Positions 38,901 to 51,297 of a DNA stretch of 64,000 bases are shown here, piece by piece; positions within the stretch are counted from its first letter, which is position 1; every line of letters begins with the position of its first letter. Where the stretch lies: NCBI RefSeq assembly GCF_963678635.1, contig NC_087063.1:24246701-24310700 (forward strand). The letters are read 5' to 3'. The notes beneath the pieces were generated by a model. That model was not told the origin of the DNA. It worked only from the letters and a program-made list of their open reading frames with translations, and made no database searches. Source of the DNA: Symsagittifera roscoffensis. Its lineage: Eukaryota > Xenacoelomorpha > Acoela > Convolutidae. The position numbers and the translations under genes are program-made.

Positions 38901-41900
38901 TTTTCGAGACAAGGTTTGAGTTAATTTGATGTAAATTTCCAAGACTTCTTTCTAACTTGGTCTTTAAAAAAAGGTAATCAAATTTCATTTTAAAGAGACG
39001 AAATTGAATTAAATATTTCTACAATTTAAAAAAAAAATAAGTCAAGAGTGATTTGTGAGAAACGTTCATTTTTCTGATATTTTACCAATCCAGAATCAAG
39101 TTTTACTGACCAGGGAACTTCAATAAAAATTGATATCGAGCAATCAGTTCCAACCCTTACAAATAATGGAATTTTTATACATTTTAAAAAAAAATCATTT
39201 AAATTTAACTATTTTGATAGCAACCAATCGGAAAACACAGATAAAACACAGATAAAAGTCAAGAAAAACGGTGAAGTTTCTAGACCAACTTTTTTTAGCG
39301 TGAAACAAAATCAGAATGCATTTCACAATTTTTGGTGTAGCTGAAATACAAATCAACTGTTTATGAACGAAACCATGAAATTTTCAAATTTGTTGATTTC
39401 ATCAAATCAGAATCAAGCTTTACTTTTTTTAAAACAAGTTGATAGCAAACAATCGGAAGTGGGCGTTCCATATATGGAAAAATTTGATTATAATAACAAT
39501 CAGAAAGAATTATACTTCTATCGAAGAGTATTAGAAAATTCATGTGGAACCAATTTCAAAATCAATCATCTTGCTTCACTCAAAATTTATGATTTTCCTT
39601 ATTGATTGTCATGGTTCTGTACAATGTGATTATATCAGCATTGTGATAAATTGATAAACTGATTTCAAAAATTCTTTTTTTAAATTTGCACTGATAAATA
39701 TTTATGAAAGAAGAATTTGTTCAGAAAAAAAATCAAATTGAAGAAAATTGCACGATACATGGAAATACGATTTTTTTAAAATGCGCTCCAAAACTTCTTT
39801 TCGAGACAAAGTTTGAGTTAATTTGATGTAAATTTCCAAGATTTATTTCTAACTTGGTCTTTAAAAAAGGTAATCAAATTTCATTTTAAAGAGACGAAAT
39901 TGACTTAAATATTTCTACAATTCCAAAAAAAACTAAGTCAAGAGTGATATGTGAGAAACATTCATTTTTCTGATATTTTACCAATCCAGAATCAAGTTTT
40001 ACTGACCAGGCAACTTAAAAAATTTTGATATCGAGCAATCAGTTCCAACCCTTACATATAATGGAATTTTTATACATTTAAAAAAATCAATTAAATTTAA
40101 CTATTTTGATAGCAACCAATCGGAAAACACAGATAAAACACAGATAAAATTCAAGAAAAACGGTGAAGTTTCTAGACCAACTGTTTTTGGCGTGAAACAA
40201 AATCAGAGTGCATTTCATAATTTTTGGTGTAGCTGAAATACAAATCAACTGTTTATGAACGAAACCATGAAAATTTCAAATTTGTTGATTTCATCAAATC
40301 AGAATCAAGCTTTACTTTTTTAAAAACAATTTGTAGCAAACAATCGGAAGTTGGCGTTCCATATATGGAAAAATTTGATTATTATACTTTTATCGAAGAG
40401 TATTAGAAAATTTATGTGGAACCAATTTCAAAATCAATCATCTTGCTTCACTCAAAATTTATGATTTTCCTTATTGCTTATCATGGTTCTGTACAATGTG
40501 ATTATATCAGCTTTGTGATGAATTGATAAACTGATTTCAAAAATACTTTTTTTAATTTGCACTGATAAAAATTTAGGAAAGAAGAATTTGTTCAGAAAAA
40601 AAAATCAAATTGAAGAAAATTGCACAATACATGGAAATACGATTTTTTTAAAATGCGCTTTAAAACTTCTTTTTGAGACAAATTTTGAGTTAATTTGATG
40701 TAAATTTCCAAGATTTATTTCTAACTTGGTCTTAAAAAAAAGGTAATCAAATTTCATTTTAAAGAGACGAAATTGACTTAAATATTTCTACAATTCCAAA
40801 AAAAACTAAGTCAAGAGTGATATGTGAGAGACATTCAATTTTCTGATATTTTACCATTCCAGAATCAAGTTTTACTGACCAGGGAACTTAAACAATTTTG
40901 ATATCGAGCAATCAGTTCCAACCCTTACATATAATGGAAATTTTATACATTTGAAAAAAATCAATTAAATTTAACTATTTTGATAGCAACCAATCGGAAA
41001 ACACAGATAAAACACAGATAAAAGTCAAGAAAAACGGTGAAGTTTCTAGACCAATTGTTTTTAGCGTGAAACAAAATCAGAATGCATTTCATAATTTTTA
41101 GTGTAGCTGAAATACAAATCAACTGTTCATGAATGAAACCAAGAAATTTTCAAATTTGTTGATTTCATCAAATCAGAATCAAGCTTTACTTTTTAAAAAA
41201 AAATTTGATAGCAACCAATCGGAAGTGTTCATTCCATATCTGGAAAATTTTGATAATAATAACAATCAGAAAGAAGTATACTTTTATCGAAGAGTTTTAG
41301 AAAATTTATGTGGAACGAATTTTAAAATCAATCATCCTGTTTCACTCAACAGTTTTGATTATCCTTATTGACTATCATGGTTCTGTACATAGTTTATATT
41401 TAAGCCCTTTGATCAAACAAAAAATTTTGATTGAAAAATTCTTTCAGTAGTTTGCACTGATAAATCATTATGAAACAAGAATTTGTTCAGAAAAAAATCA
41501 AAATGAAAAAAATTGCACAATACATGGAAGCACAATTTTTAAAAATGTGCTTTAAAACTTCTATTTGAGACAAATTTTGAGTTAGTTTGATGGAAACTTC
41601 CACGACTCGATTTTAACTTGATTTTCAAAAAAGATTAACCAAATTTCATTTCAAAGAGACAAAATTAAATAAAAAGCTCATACAATTCCATAAAAAACTA
41701 AGTCAATAGTGATTTGTGAGAAATATTCATTTTTCTGCTGATTTACCAATGCAGAATCAAGTATTATTGATCAGGGAACTTTCAGCAATTTTGACATCAA
41801 ACAATCAATTCCGAATCTTACATATAATGGAACTTTTATACATTTAAATAAAATCAATTTAGTTTGACTTTTCACTTATAATGGAAAAGTAACCATTTTG

Positions 41901-42367
41901 ATAGCATTGGATTCCATATGTGGACAATTTTGATTATATTAACAACCAGAAAGAAAAATTTCCAAATATATTTTTATCGAAGGTTATAAAAAACTGATGT
42001 GAACGAATTTCAAAATCAATTATCTCGCTTCACTCAAAATTTATGATTTTCCTTAATGATTATCATGGTTCTGTACAATGTGATTATATCAGCTTTGTGA
42101 TGAAATAATAAACTGATTTCAAAAATTCTCTTATTAATTTGCACTGATAAATAAATATGAAAGAAGAAATTTTTCAGAAGAAAAAACCATATTGAAGAAA
42201 ATTGCACAATACATGGAAATACGATTTTTTTTTCAATGTGCTTTAAAACTTCTATTTGAGACAAATTTTGAGTTAATTTGATGAAAACGTCCATGACTCG
42301 ATTCTAACTTGGTTTTTAAAAAATATTAATCAAATTTCATTTCAAAGAGACATAATTAAATGAAAAA
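35990..42367 (+). repeat. Satellite-like tandem array, units about 0.7-0.95 kb
   Basis: An anchor CATGGTTCTGTACA recurs at about 36145, 37095, 37819, 38713 (one mismatch), 39610, 40482, 41376 and 42064, giving spacings of 950, 724, 894, 897, 872, 894 and 688 bp. Within units GAAACCATGAAATTTTCAAA, ACCAATCGGAA and ACACAGATAAAACACAGATAAAA recur in constant order. Longer and shorter units alternate irregularly. All units are AT-rich and non-coding; the short ATG frames that recur are artefacts of repetition. The array is cut at its right end by the LINE and resumes at 46418. Confidence 0.85.
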
Positions 42368-42514
42368 TTTTTTTTTTTTTGAAATCAGTCAATTATCTGC
42401 TTGGTTCATTTTTTCAACATTTTTGTTTCGTTTAGGTCCACGTTTTACATAACTTGTAGAGTTTGCACATAGTTAGCCAGTTTCTTTTCATTTAGGACAT
42501 CCATAACTATTTCT

Positions 42515-45480
42515 CTAGGGTAAGAAATCATGGTCTGAGCCAAGACTCCTCCACTTGGTCCTTGTGCCTCGGAAGCACACACTGGAAGCACGGAGCACGG
42601 CAAAAGACAGCCGGCACTTCACCCAGTTCATAGGTTTACTATAGGGTTTCTCAAACTTGATAGATAATGCTTCTCCTATTCTGCGAAGGAAATTTGCAAA
42701 TACTAGAGCGAGCATCCCATCAACAGACACGACAAGAGGAGTGAACGACATATGTCTTTCCTGACACGCGTCTGAATATTTTGTCTTTTTCTCAACCTCT
42801 GCTGAGTGCAAAACACTCATGGGGCTTCTGTTCTGATAGGAGATGGCGTCGGTGTCAGAGACAGGAATATCAAAAGACGCTCCTCCCTGTCAAAGCTAAA
42901 CTCCACGACAAAACAAATCTGCAATTAATGCGGGTCTCATCTTGCGGGTTGTATTCTCTAATAACAGGCTATCTCTGTACATCCTTCCAAACTAAAGAAG
43001 CTAAGTCGCCTACAGCATCCCTAATCTCATTGTGCCGTAAAGTTAAGAGACCACCTTTTTTACACACTAACGCATGCCCTAGGGTGAATGGTGACTGACA
43101 ACCATCACAAAATTTGGCGAAGCGTTCAAGTTTTAGTTAAACCGGACACTTTATGCATCCCGAAACTCCACATCCGAAAGATCAAAGTTTTCTGCAGCAA
43201 TCGGTAACGCTGTCAGCCAGACAGACAACCTTCCGTCTTTGATTCTTTTTACTGCGCGAACTTGAGCTGCTGGTAGCTCATTCAATAACTCCCCCAACAA
43301 CTCTTCGTGTTTTTCTTACTTTATTTGATGATGTTTTTTTCCGCGATCGAGACATTTGCTTTCTGTGGTCGTCATGGGAAAAACTGTGCTGATCAACAAT
43401 AGCATCATAAAGAACCGTAACTGCTTCCCGTGACGTGTTGTAAGACTCATCAGCGAAACTGGATGGGTTAGACACTCCAAGACCACCCTTTCTTGCTGGC
43501 ACACAAAAGAGACGTCTCTCCATTGATGAAATCGACGAAGTTCCAAGTATCGCAGGTAAGAATTTCTCCATCAGAAGGTTCTCTAGCGGTTGAAAAAGCT
43601 GACTAGAACCACCCAAAACACGATGGGAAAAACTCCATTCCGCTTGTAGGGACTTAGTCAGTCCTGATAAAGGACATTGGGGTTCTGTTTTTGCCACAAA
43701 AGAAAGTTTCTCAATTTTCTCTACCCATTCAAGTTCTTTCTTTTTCAGGTAGATGTCCTTTTCATTTACGTCTCCAATGAAACCGCCCAAAAACCTCTTC
43801 GAGTACTTGTCAAATATGTGATGCGCTTCTTCAGCATATTGTTTATCGACAATCAGAAGACTTTTGGAAGGCTCTGGAAAGTAACCGAAGGCAGGACCTT
43901 CCTCAATCAAGTTTTTGAGCCATATATCCAATTTCTTGAAATTTGCTATGGCCGCAGAATCATCAGCATACCAACTTTGTAACACATTGTTCGGATCTTT
44001 TAACTTCCGCATCACGGGAAGAAGAGAAACACCATTGAAGAACATTGCTAGTGGGTCTCCCTGTGTTGTTCATTCCCTACTGTATGTCACTTCATTGGCG
44101 CCAGCAACGAAAAGCGACGCGAAGCCTCTGTAAGTATTGAAGAGAGATCTAGAACATCTAGGCCACAATATTCGAGCATTCCAAAACGCTGTTTCACGAT
44201 GAGCGGCTTGAAAGCATTTGATGCATCCATCAACCGCATGCCACAGCCATCTTCCTTTTTGTCATCAAAAACATCAAACATCATAATTGATCAGTCGATT
44301 ATGTTTCTTCAAGGTCAATTTTTGTGAACTCAGCCACACTTTTGCAAATTATTCTCCGTAGACACTCACCTATGCCAATAGGTCGCACGCCAGGACATTT
44401 ATCAAGCATATCAATCTTCCAGAAACCAGTGCTTGCACTTTCGACCATGGTAAGATTTGATTGCACATTTTTGTGGCGAGAGTTGCAACTTCTTCTCTCA
44501 AGTGTAAACTGTGAGCCCCATGACGTAATAAAACCGTCTGCCAATGCTCAGAAACTGTTCCCGAAGCTCCCAAACTGCCCTGCGAAGAACATGTCGTCTT
44601 TTCAATGGAAGCAGAACTGATTATAACATCTTCAAAGTCGGGTAAATCTGGCACTTGCAATCGCGAAGAGAGATGTGACTTAGGTGGCTCTGGATGCTTT
44701 GACTTCAAAGTCTCTAAAAAGGTCACACCTTTCTTCACCTCTTGCATCGGATCAAGCACACCCCCGCTTGCTTCCTCCGAGAGCCACCGCATAGCGCTTC
44801 TCACTTTGCCTTTCATCATTAATGAAGCAAACACTTTCGAGAAATGTTTGTCGTCCAAACTATCTTGATATGTTTGTTTCTTTTTGCCACATCTCACTGC
44901 TTCCGCCAACAACTTGTCGAACTTGTTTTCCTTCCAGTCTTCAATGCGCCGTCCAATAAGTGTTCGAATGTCCTTTGATGCTTTGATCATTGGATCTCTT
45001 TGTAACAAAACACGACTCATCACCAGAACTCTTTCTGAAGTGGAATCAGCAGTGGTAGAAAGAAGCTTCAGTTCATGTGTCAGGAGGTCCACGTACTTCC
45101 TACCAATGTTACCATTAGGCAAAGTATATAGTCTTTTTGGCAACCGTACACTTTTCACCCATCTTTCAGTTCAAATCGAATGATCAAGACAAGTTGATTT
45201 GTCGAGTGACGCACCGAATGCTTCCATCATTATGTCTTCGTCATGGCTTTCAAGATTCGGATCAGTTTCTGGTAGCACATTTTCTATTTGCAGGTTTTGC
45301 ATGGCTTGATTTATTCCTGTGCGGCCATTGCTTGTCGGTGTTACATTAACGCGTTCATTGTTATCTTGTGATATTAACAAGTCTTCCACTTCAAACCCGC
45401 TGGTATTGGAAACACTGAGCTGCGAATCAGAATTATATCCCAAATAAATAGGCGGTATGATAATTCTCTGAGTCCGCCTC
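42515..45480 (-). pseudogene. Broken LINE polyprotein (RT, zinc finger, nuclease-like)
   Basis: Fragments in order: N-terminal region with MRRTQRIIIPPIYLGY (from 45482), 45158-44370 (FASLMMKGKVRSAMRWLSEE; ASIEKTTCSSQGSLGASGT), 44410-44299 ([18 protein letters not shown]), 44284-44087 (RLMDASNAFK, the first RT Asp), then QGDPLAMFFNG near 44050 and WYADDSAAIANF near 43970, the catalytic YADD. A thumb-like region continues to 43278 (GYFPEPSKSLLIVDK; ARKGGLGVSNPSSFAD). From 43090 to 42515: a partial zinc finger (HALVCKKGG), a FDIPVSDTDA motif suggestive of a PD-(D/E)XK nuclease, and a helical tail. At least four frame changes or stops. RT copies the RNA at a nick made by the nuclease in active relatives. 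Confidence 0.75.
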
Positions 45481-45828
45481 ATGATATCACGAGCGTTCCT
45501 CGAACCAAACTCGATCTCTTCCCGAGCACGGGCCACTCTGCTCCAGAAACGACCTTCTCTCCAAACACGATTTCCAAGCACCGGCTCTGTACCAAACACA
45601 CACGAGCTCCAAGCACCGGCTCTGCATCCAAAACGAGCACCAATCCACAAATAAGCTGTACTCCGAACACGTGCTGTGCTCCAAACTCACGAGTTAACCT
45701 CCAAACACGAGCTCTGATCCCAATACGAGCACTGCTTGATATAAAATGTCCACTCAGTTGTCGATGTTGCAGTGGTTGTTTTTTTTTCTTGCTTAACAAG
45801 ACACGTGCAAAATTCACAACAGAACAAT

Positions 45829-46397
45829 AGTTGCAATAGTTGCAATAGTTGCAATAGTTGCAATAGTTGCAATAGTTGCAATAGTTGCAATAGTTGCAAT
45901 AGTTGCAATAGTTGAAATAGTTGTCGATGTTGCAGTGGTTGTTGTTTTTTTTCTTGCTTAACAAGACAAGTGCAATATTCACAACAGAACAATAGTTGCA
46001 ATAGTTGCAATAGTTGCAATAGTTGCAATAGTTGCAATAGTTGCAATAGTTGCAATAGTTGAAATAGTTGTCGATGTTGCAGTGGTTGTTGTTTTTTTTC
46101 TTGCTTAACAAGACAAGTGCAATATTCACAACAGAACAATTTAATTGCGCCAATAAAATTAATTTTGGGGGAGCGCGCGCCGCAAGACTTTTGATTTACT
46201 TTTTGAAGTGTTCAAAACGTTGTTTTAAACCTGCTTTTTTGGGTAGTTTGCCCGCGGCGCAAAAAAAAATGTAACAAAAAAGAGCCCTTATACTAAAATC
46301 AGAACAACAGAACAATTATACAACAGAACAATAATTGCAATAGTTGCAATAGTTGCAATAGTTGCAATAGTTGCAAAAATTGCAATAGTTGTCGATG
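45829..46397 (-). repeat. Tandem monomers and TTGCAATAG minisatellite at the LINE 5' end
   Basis: Three blocks of the 9-bp unit (+ strand TTGCAATAG) at about 45829-45915, 45990-46065 and 46335-46390. They are separated by near-identical spacers of roughly 75 bp (TTGTCGATGTTGCAGTGG..., poly-T, CTTGCTTAACAAGACA). The third block follows an unrelated GC-richer insert at 46141-46317. The 9-bp unit yields artefactual NYC or QLL repeat ORFs on the minus strand. Confidence 0.85.
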
Positions 46398-46417
46398 GTG
46401 CAGTGGTTGTTGTTTTT

Positions 46418-46805
46418 TATACAATTCCATAAAAAACTAAGTCAAGAGTGATTTATGAGAAATATTAATTTTTCTGCTGTTTTACCAATGCAAAATCAAG
46501 TATTAATGAACAGGGATCTTTCAGCAATTTTGATAGCAAACAATCAATTCCGAACCTTACATATAATGGAACTTTTATATATTTTATAAATATCAGTTTA
46601 GATTGATTTTCATTTACACTGGAATTTTAACCATTTTGATAGCAACCAATCAGAATTGGGCAAACCAGATGTAGAAAGTTTTGATTTATTAACTATCAGA
46701 AAAAAATATTAACAGATAAAACCTTGTCGAAGATAATTAGAAATTTATTTTATGTGAAACCAACTTCAAAATCAATAACCTTGCTTCATCAAAATTTATG
46801 AATTT
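46418..46805 (+). repeat. Satellite array, resumed after the LINE
   Basis: Continues the array unit (CTAAGTCAAGAGTGATTTATGAG, CCGAACCTTACATATAATGG, AGCAACCAATCAGAA) and then diverges near 46805. Confidence 0.75.
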
Positions 46806-47699
46806 TCTCGCCTTTTCAATTTATAGGGTTTTACTCTGGTTTCTTATTTAATTTTTGATCACTCGAGCTTTAGTTCCTGTAATTAAAAACAAAAATTCAC
46901 AAATCTGACAATACTCTTTTCTATCAAAAATACTCTCCAACTTTTTAAATTCTCCAAATAAAATATTTTTGATAGAATCATCTTTCTAGCTAAAATACAA
47001 TTTTTTAAGAATACCAGCAACAACAGTTTCTGTTTTAAAAAATTTTCTTTGGAAACTTTTTAAATTATTCTTCACATGAGGGTTTTTTATTTAACGAATT
47101 TCTTAGAAAAATCCAACAAATGGCCTTTTCTTCCGCTATTTAACATCTAGCTTGTGTTGATGTAACCAATAACAATCTCAAATTATGAGGAAAACTTATC
47201 AATACAATCAATGAACTGCAAAAATTGTTAAGTTTTATAACAAAATTTTATTTTTTGTTTGTATTATTGCCCAAATATGACAAATTTTGAATGAAACAGT
47301 AGTCGAACTAATTTTTGAGTATTTTTTCTTAAAAAAACTCTTGAAAATAATCTAAAGTTTGTTTTATGTAACATGCCATTTTCAGTTAAATTTTGTGTTT
47401 TGTCAGACTTTTTTTCGGTTTCTAGCTTTAAATGTACAATTCAGTGCGGAAAAAAGTTTTTAATTAAAAACATTTCATTTGTACGCTCACAAGACATCCC
47501 AAAGCACTTTTGAACTTTAAAATTACCAACAAACATAAAGTTTTTCAAGATTTGGGCGATTTCTCTGATTTATTTCAAAGTATAACTGATATAGGCAATT
47601 TGCCTCAATTCTTCGGTTTCTTTTGCAGTGAGAGTCGAATCTAAATGTAGTGTGGCTTGTTCATACTGTACATCTTGATTGTGGCACACTCCCTCCTAA
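46806..47699. other. AT-rich DNA, nothing recognised
   Basis: No ORF, repeat or splice-supported exon identified. Confidence 0.35.
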
Positions 47700-48460
47700 T
47701 GTCGTATGTTCCTATTCTGTTTCACTCTATTGCAGATGTCAGGAACCTGATCCATAGTTAATTTTTTGCCAGATTTGGATTCATATATAGGTTCGAGGCC
47801 AAGCGTTCTTGCTCCATGAAAAATAGTTTTCCGACTTGCTGATATCTTTTCTCCTTCTTTCTCTCCATTGCTGTGTTTTTTCGAATTAACCGGATTCAAT
47901 TTTTTTGAATAGTTGGAGGCATGCTTCATAGAAGTTTTCACCTTGTAGGACTTTTGGGACCAAGAAAATCATCCAATTTTTGTTTGATTTCTTAAAAATT
48001 CAGTATAACTGGGACTACTGACTTTTCTGGAGTACATTTGATAAGCAAACTGATCAGATGATGAGAAAAGAGAGAAATGATTCGAGATTATATGAAAATG
48101 GAAGTAAACATTATGAGTAATCAAGATTTTTAAAATGGAATAAGTACCAAATATGGAAAGTTTTGTCTGAAGTCCCCATATAAGAAAATTGCGTAGCCGT
48201 TACTTCTTCTAAATTGTTCCTCAATTCTCGACAAAAGTCATTCTTCCAGTTGGCACCTGCTAAGTGTCAAGATTTTACCAGCTTTTTTTCAGATTACAAA
48301 TAAAGAGGTCACTATTTTTTTCTCTGTTTCGAACGAGTTGTACGAAAAATACATAGTAACCCGAGAATGAGATGTGTCTAATCACAACTCTTTATGTTTA
48401 TGGGAGAATTGTAAGTTTCTCATGAAGCCTGCTTCCAATCAAACTTTTGTTCAACGTTTC
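47700..48460 (+). repeat. Direct repeat, copy 1 (copy 2 at 49566-50190)
   Basis: Matching stretches: CTGATATCTTTTCTCCTTCTTTCTCTCC, AGGACTTTTGGGACCAAGA, TTTCTGGAGTACA...TTTGATAAG.AA.CTGATCAGATGA, TCAATTCTCGACAAAAGTCA and TTGGCACCTGCTA. Copies are 1.73 kb apart in the same orientation, with indels. Non-coding. Confidence 0.75.
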
Positions 48461-48499
48461 TGAACAGAACACAAAAAGTTCAAAACTCAAAAGACGAGA

Positions 48500-48716
48500 C
48501 CGATTTGTAGAAAATAACTGATTCATGGTTCTGTATTTAGTGATTATGCAAACTTTGTGATGGAATAATAAACTTGTTTTAAAATTTTTTTCAGTAGTTG
48601 GCACTGATAAATCATTATGAAACAAGAATTTGTTCACAAAAAAAAAAATCAAACTGAAGAAAATTGCATTATACATGCAAACACAATTTTTTTTGTTTTA
48701 AAAATTTCTATTTGAG
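48500..48716 (+). repeat. Satellite-unit fragment
   Basis: Carries the anchor CATGGTTCTGTA (48524) and the following CACTGATAAATCATTATGAAACAAGAATT block of the array, then runs into the next direct repeat. Confidence 0.7.
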
Positions 48717-49560
48717 ACACATTTTGAGTTAATTTGATGAAAGTTTCCATGCCAAGATTCTAACTGGGTTTTAAAAAAAGGTTATTTAAGTCAATTTGAA
48801 CGAGACAAATTTAACATCAAAATATACACAATTTCAAAACAACTAAGTCAAAGGTGATTTGTGAGAAAAATTCTTTTTTCTGCAAATTTACCAAAGCACA
48901 TGTTTTCTTTCGTTCAAATTTTTATCACAATTACCATCCTAGGTTCATAGCTAAAGCAGATTTGGAGGAAATTTTTTTGTCAGACATCAAAAACTATTTC
49001 TGTTTCTCAACAAAACTGGTGGACGTGTACACTTTTCTAATACTCTGAAGTTGTAATGAACCTTGTTATTTATCAAAACTATATGTAGCAGACCTTTCTT
49101 GAAGTTTTTCTTCGACAGTTGAAAAAATATAGTTTGAAGGCAGACTTTTGGTTTCTGCCTCATGCAATTTCCTCCAAAGGATCTGTTTTTGCTTAAATTT
49201 CAGCCCTAGAAGATAACTTAGAGGAAAAATTTATCAAACAACCAATTATTGTCGTCGTCAAATTAAATCTGCTTGAAAAATCTCAGCTCTCCATGACTCC
49301 ACTTAACTCATATAACAACAGAAACAAAAAACCGATAGAAATTTTGTCGATGTCTTTACTTGAGAGTTTCGATTCATTTTTAGGCTATTATTCTTACCCT
49401 AAATAAAAAAAAATTCTTAAACTTCACAAATAATCTTTCCTTCGAACTCGAAATTATCATATATTTTTACTGCTTGAGCTAACATCTCCCAATTTGATAG
49501 TTTTTAAATCCAATTTCATTAAAACTTTACTCAACATATGATTTAAACATGTATTCCAAT
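48717..49560 (+). repeat. Direct repeat matching 34627-35520
   Basis: Second copy of the segment flanking the array on its left, in the same orientation, so the array is bracketed by related segments. Confidence 0.65.
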
Positions 49561-49565
49561 TTGCT

Positions 49566-50190
49566 GATATCTTCTCTCCTTCTTTCTCTCCATGATAGGC
49601 TTGCTAGGTTTTTTTCAATTTGTCCCGAGTAACTTTTTTTGAGTTGGGAGCAAGATTTTTATAAGTTTTCCCTTTGTAGGACTTTTGGGACCAAGAGAGA
49701 CACCCAATTTTGTTTGATCTTTGAAAACTAAATTTATCTGGGACTAGTGTCCTTTCTGGAGTACAGTTTTGATAAGTAAGCTGATCAGATGAAGGGAAAT
49801 GAGAGAAAGGATGCGACATTGAATGAAATGAAAGTAAACAGTATGAGATATCGTGATTTCCTAAATGGAAGAATTAGCAATTAGGGAAAAACTTTTATGA
49901 AATTCCTGTATATCGAAAATGCGTAGGCGTTATTTCTCCCTTACCATACCTCAATTCTCGACAAAAGTCAACCCTCCAGATGGCACCTGCTATTGGTCCA
50001 GCTCTTTTAATCTTTTATTCGGATTAAAAAGAAAAATCACCATTTTTTTCTATATCGAATGAGTTTTACGAAAATGCACAGTAACGCGAGAATATTTTGT
50101 GTCTAACCATAAGTTCTCGGGAGAATTGTAAGTTCCGTATGAAACCTGCCGCCACTCAAAATCTTTTTTCAACGTTTCTGGACAGAGTGG
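49566..50190 (+). repeat. Direct repeat, copy 2 (copy 1 at 47700-48460)
   Basis: Same blocks in the same order as copy 1, with substitutions and small indels. Confidence 0.75.
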
Positions 50191-50383
50191 ACATTTCATC
50201 GAAACTATTTCAATTGAATCAGAAGAAAAACCCTATTTTTTGTTGAAGATGCCTTAGACATAACTAACGTTTTTTTTAAAATAGGGAATTTTTTTAAATT
50301 CTCTGATTGGTTTTTTTCTCGAGTTCTGTCCATTCCGAAAGGTCTATGATAATTTTCTCACTCCCCGGGTCGAGGTCCCAGAC

Positions 50384-51012
50384 TCATGTCCAGAGTTTAA
50401 CGGTCCCGCTACATCCGGAATTAGACCCTAACTGCATAGTTGCGCCAAAAATTTGAGTCTGGAAAGTCTGGACATGAGTCGCACCGTGGGCCACGAAAGT
50501 CTGGACATACCAAAACTTGGTTGCAAAAGTCTGGTCATGGGTCGCGAAAGTATGGACATACCAAAATTTGGTCGCGAAAGACTAGACATGGATCGCGAAA
50601 GTCTATGTCCAGACTTTTGCGACCCATTTTCAGACTTTCCAGACCAAATTTTGCTATGTCTAGACTTTTTTGGACCACGGCTCGACTCATGTCCAGACTT
50701 TTCAGACTCAAACTCTCGGCGCGACTATGCAGTTTGGGTTTAATTTCGGATGCGGCGCAACACTTGGCACTACTCAATTCTAGACTTTCCAGACCTTAAG
50801 TCCAGACTTTCCAGACTCAAATTCTCGGCTCGACTATGCAATTTGGGTCTAAATCCGGATGCGGCCCGACCCTTGGCGCGACTCATGTCCAGACTTTCCA
50901 GACATTAAGTCCAGACTTTCCAGACTCAAATTCTCGGCCCGACGATGCAACTTGGGTCTAAATCCGAATGCGGCGCGACCCTAGGCGAGACTCATGTCCA
51001 GACTTTTCAGAC
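50384..51012. repeat. GTCTGGACATG tandem/inverted repeat cluster
   Basis: The left half repeats AAAGTCTGGACAT(G) and TGGTCGCGAAAG. The right half carries the complement (CATGTCCAGACTTTCCAGAC) in about three units of roughly 115 bp, each with CAAATTCTCGGC.CGAC.ATGCA and GG.TCTAAATCCG.ATGCGGC. The halves meet near 50600 at AGTCTATGTCCAGACT, so the locus could fold into a long hairpin. GC content is higher than its surroundings. Confidence 0.8.
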
Positions 51013-51297
51013 CTTATGGCTTTTCAAAAAATGACATCATGACCATAAGAAGATAATTGAAGAGGGAATGAGATTATTTACGCTTATTTTATATAAATAC
51101 GCTGGTTTTATTGAATTCAATTTTTTATAATTGTTTGCCAATCAAAAACAGTCAATTGCATTTTACTTCAAATCTTACAATTCGTTGACTCGCAAAAAGA
51201 AAAAGGTAAAAAGCTTCTTAAGCAATTGGTACTCTAAGTTTTTAAATTTGGAACAGTCTTTAAGTCCCAAACTATTTTTTTTTCTAGATTTTAGATA
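51013..51297. other. AT-rich spacer
   Basis: Nothing recognised. Confidence 0.3.

Larger units (their letters stand above)
42368..46418 (-). mobile_element. LINE-like retrotransposon with C-terminal zinc finger/nuclease, inserted in the array
   Basis: Minus orientation. The 3' end is a poly(A) tail (T13 on the + strand, 42368-42380). At both ends the satellite unit is interrupted and resumes (GAGACATAATTAAATG before; ACAATTCCATAAAAAACTAAG after). From 5' to 3': tandem monomers with a TTGCAATAG minisatellite, an N-terminal region, RT, a zinc finger and a nuclease-like region. Several frame changes break the ORF. The domain order (RT followed by a C-terminal CCHC finger and nuclease) is that of restriction-like-endonuclease LINEs (R2-like broad group), though the exact clade is not assigned. 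Confidence 0.75.

Noticed and set aside
36016-42294. Recurring 60-90-codon frames in the array
   Set aside because: Same frame returns because the satellite unit returns; changes between units break it, with no domain.
45479-46153. Minus-strand NYCNYC and QLLQLL repeat frames, which look like Cys-rich proteins
   Set aside because: They come from the 9-bp TTGCAATAG minisatellite; three frames of the same unit give three fake proteins.
45829-46397. Regular short repeats resembling a CRISPR array
   Set aside because: The unit is 9 bp, contiguous and within a eukaryotic LINE; no unique spacers.
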